The notes under the pieces: model-generated
The model's input: only the letters and a program-made list of their open reading frames with translations
Told to the model about the DNA's origin: nothing
Database searches by the model: none
Origin: an archaeon
GTDB lineage: Archaea > Micrarchaeota > Micrarchaeia > Norongarragalinales > SBBD01
DNA: 6,319 nt
NCBI GenBank assembly: GCA_005239845.1
Contig: SBBD01000086.1
Coordinates: 1-6,319 of the forward strand
Direction of reading: 5' to 3'
In this document: positions 5,331-6,319 of the stretch, piece after piece
Layout of the letters: each line of letters begins with the position of its first letter
How positions within the stretch are numbered: the stretch's first letter is position 1
Position numbers and translations under genes: made by a program

Positions 5331-6319
5331 TTAGGCTGCTTTTCTTTTTACTTCGATGTCTTCCTTGCACTTGGGGCAAGCGTACACGAACTTGTCTGCA
5401 AAAGGCTTGACTTTGGGGCTGCAGTTGGCGCATAATCCCGTTCCGCAGTACGGACAGAAGATAATGCGCGCGTTCTTGGCATGGCACGTGGGACACCCCA
5501 TTTCCTTTTCCGCCTGCATCTTGACGAACTCGATGCTGGACTCTTTCTTTTCGGACATTTCCCGCAGCTGCTGGAAGAGTGCGGAAGAGGGAGGGGCGGT
5601 GGGCTCGACGGCTTTCTTGGAATCCAGCAAGTCGCTCACGGAAATGGCGGAAGCCGTGGCTTCCTTGGGGGGCGCGTTGAAGGACAGCTTGTTCTGCAGG
5701 CCTTCTTCGCGTTGCGCGCTCTTGAGTTCGCTGTATACGTCTTGCACCAACACGTCAAAGTTTTCTTTTTCCGTCGCTTGCTTTGGGGCGATGACGCTCA
5801 CGTCCTGCTGGCGGCCTTCCGCAGACATCAAGTACCTGCGCTTGACCATGTCGGGTTTTTGCTCGGGTTTCTGAAGGTCGCTGGGCTTCAGCACGTCGGT
5901 GACGAACTCGTCTTCTTCCGGGGAAGGCTGTGGCGTCGCAGACAGTTCAGCGATCTTGCGCGGGCCCCTATACGTCATAATCACAGGGGTTTCTTGCGGC
6001 GCCTGGGCCTCTGCGGATTTCGGGGATTCTTTTTCTTTCAGTTCTGGACGAGCATCTGCTTCGGAGGCTTCGCTTTCCGAGGGTTCCGTGATGTCCTTGA
6101 GCTGGCCCTTGGCGGAAAGGGGACGCGGCCGTTCTTCTTTGGAGGGTTTTATCACGAGGACTTCCGGCGTGGCGATTTCCTCTCCTTCCTGCATGGGCGC
6201 ATAAGAGACTTCTTCTTTCTCTTGGCGGCTTTCCTCCACGACTTTCGTGATGGCCGCCAAATACCCTTTCGGTTCTTCGGGGAGAGGTTGAGCCGGAGGC
6301 TTTTCTTGGGGTTTGGGGA
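5331..6319 (-). CDS. Disordered protein with C-terminal eight-cysteine zinc module (5' end outside window)
   Basis: The frame runs off the window edge; 328 residues are visible, ending at TAA 5333-5331. A TTG at 6260 could be a start, but the frame continues upstream with protein-like, Pro/Glu-rich codons, so the gene probably begins outside. About 200 visible residues are Glu/Pro/Ser/Lys-rich and probably disordered. A short region near 5625-5660 (ISVSDLLDSKK) and a likely amphipathic or coiled-coil helix (LFQQLREMSEKKESSIEFVK) follow. The end carries four CxxC pairs: CPTC, 9 residues, CPYC, 4 residues, CANC, 14 residues, CPKC (5495-5367). These should bind two zinc ions. The pairing could be a cross-brace (FYVE/RING-like treble clef) or two separate ribbons. 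No signal peptide or membrane segment is seen, so it is probably cytoplasmic. Role unknown; a scaffold or adaptor is possible. It is followed after 82 bases by the pilin-like gene and probably shares its transcript. Confidence 0.75.
   Translation of the reverse strand, partial: PKPQEKPPAQPLPEEPKGYLAAITKVVEESRQEKEEVSYAPMQEGEEIATPEVLVIKPSKEERPRPLSAKGQLKDITEPSESEASEADARPELKEKESPKSAEAQAPQETPVIMTYRGPRKIAELSATPQPSPEEDEFVTDVLKPSDLQKPEQKPDMVKRRYLMSAEGRQQDVSVIAPKQATEKENFDVLVQDVYSELKSAQREEGLQNKLSFNAPPKEATASAISVSDLLDSKKAVEPTAPPSSALFQQLREMSEKKESSIEFVKMQAEKEMGCPTCHAKNARIIFCPYCGTGLCANCSPKVKPFADKFVYACPKCKEDIEVKRKAA

Noticed and set aside
5367..5495. True FYVE domain binding PI3P
   Set aside because: Only the cysteine spacing matches; the basic ligand-binding residues are missing and archaea are not known to use PI3P signalling.

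Overview
The window reads as archaeal chromosome. The evidence is an S-layer protein with the archaeal (methanococcal-type) N- and C-terminal S-layer domains, a short protein with a class III (archaeal prepilin) signal peptide, a Pcc1-like KEOPS subunit, archaeal TATA boxes, T-tract terminators and Shine-Dalgarno sequences matching GGAGGTGA. Small gene size, GTG/TTG starts and this gene mix would suit a DPANN-type archaeon (for example Diapherotrites or Micrarchaeota), but that placement is inference; no phylogenetic marker is present in full.

Layout. Bases 1-78 hold the 3' end of an unidentified + strand gene, followed by a strong hairpin terminator (92-114) and a symmetric A7/T7 stem-loop (123-149) that can end transcription from both sides. 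All remaining genes are on the minus strand. Read in their direction of transcription (high to low coordinates) they are: a long, disordered, Glu/Pro-rich protein with a C-terminal eight-cysteine zinc module (5331 to beyond 6319, 5' end outside the window); a 72-residue class III signal peptide protein (5030-5248); a Pcc1-like protein (4770-5006); a gap of about 590 bases with the S-layer promoter, a structured leader and several small repeats; the S-layer protein (1620-4178); and an N-glycosylation-prone secreted lipoprotein (218-1387).

How they relate. The zinc protein, pilin-like protein and Pcc1 are closely spaced (82 and 23 bases) and probably form one operon, mixing a surface filament-type protein with a tRNA t6A factor. 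The S-layer gene has its own promoter, a leader of about 200 bases with a stable hairpin, and a strong ribosome binding site that places its start 46 codons inside the longest open frame. The lipoprotein gene follows it but appears to have its own promoter and probably a leaderless start. S-layer protein, lipoprotein and pilin-like protein together make this a cell-surface region.

Best leads: the FYVE-like cysteine spacing of the zinc module; the Lys-rich open frame that continues after its TAA stop; a basic tail in the +1 frame right after the stop of the first gene; and the structured S-layer leader. No clear evidence of a complete new multi-gene system is seen.
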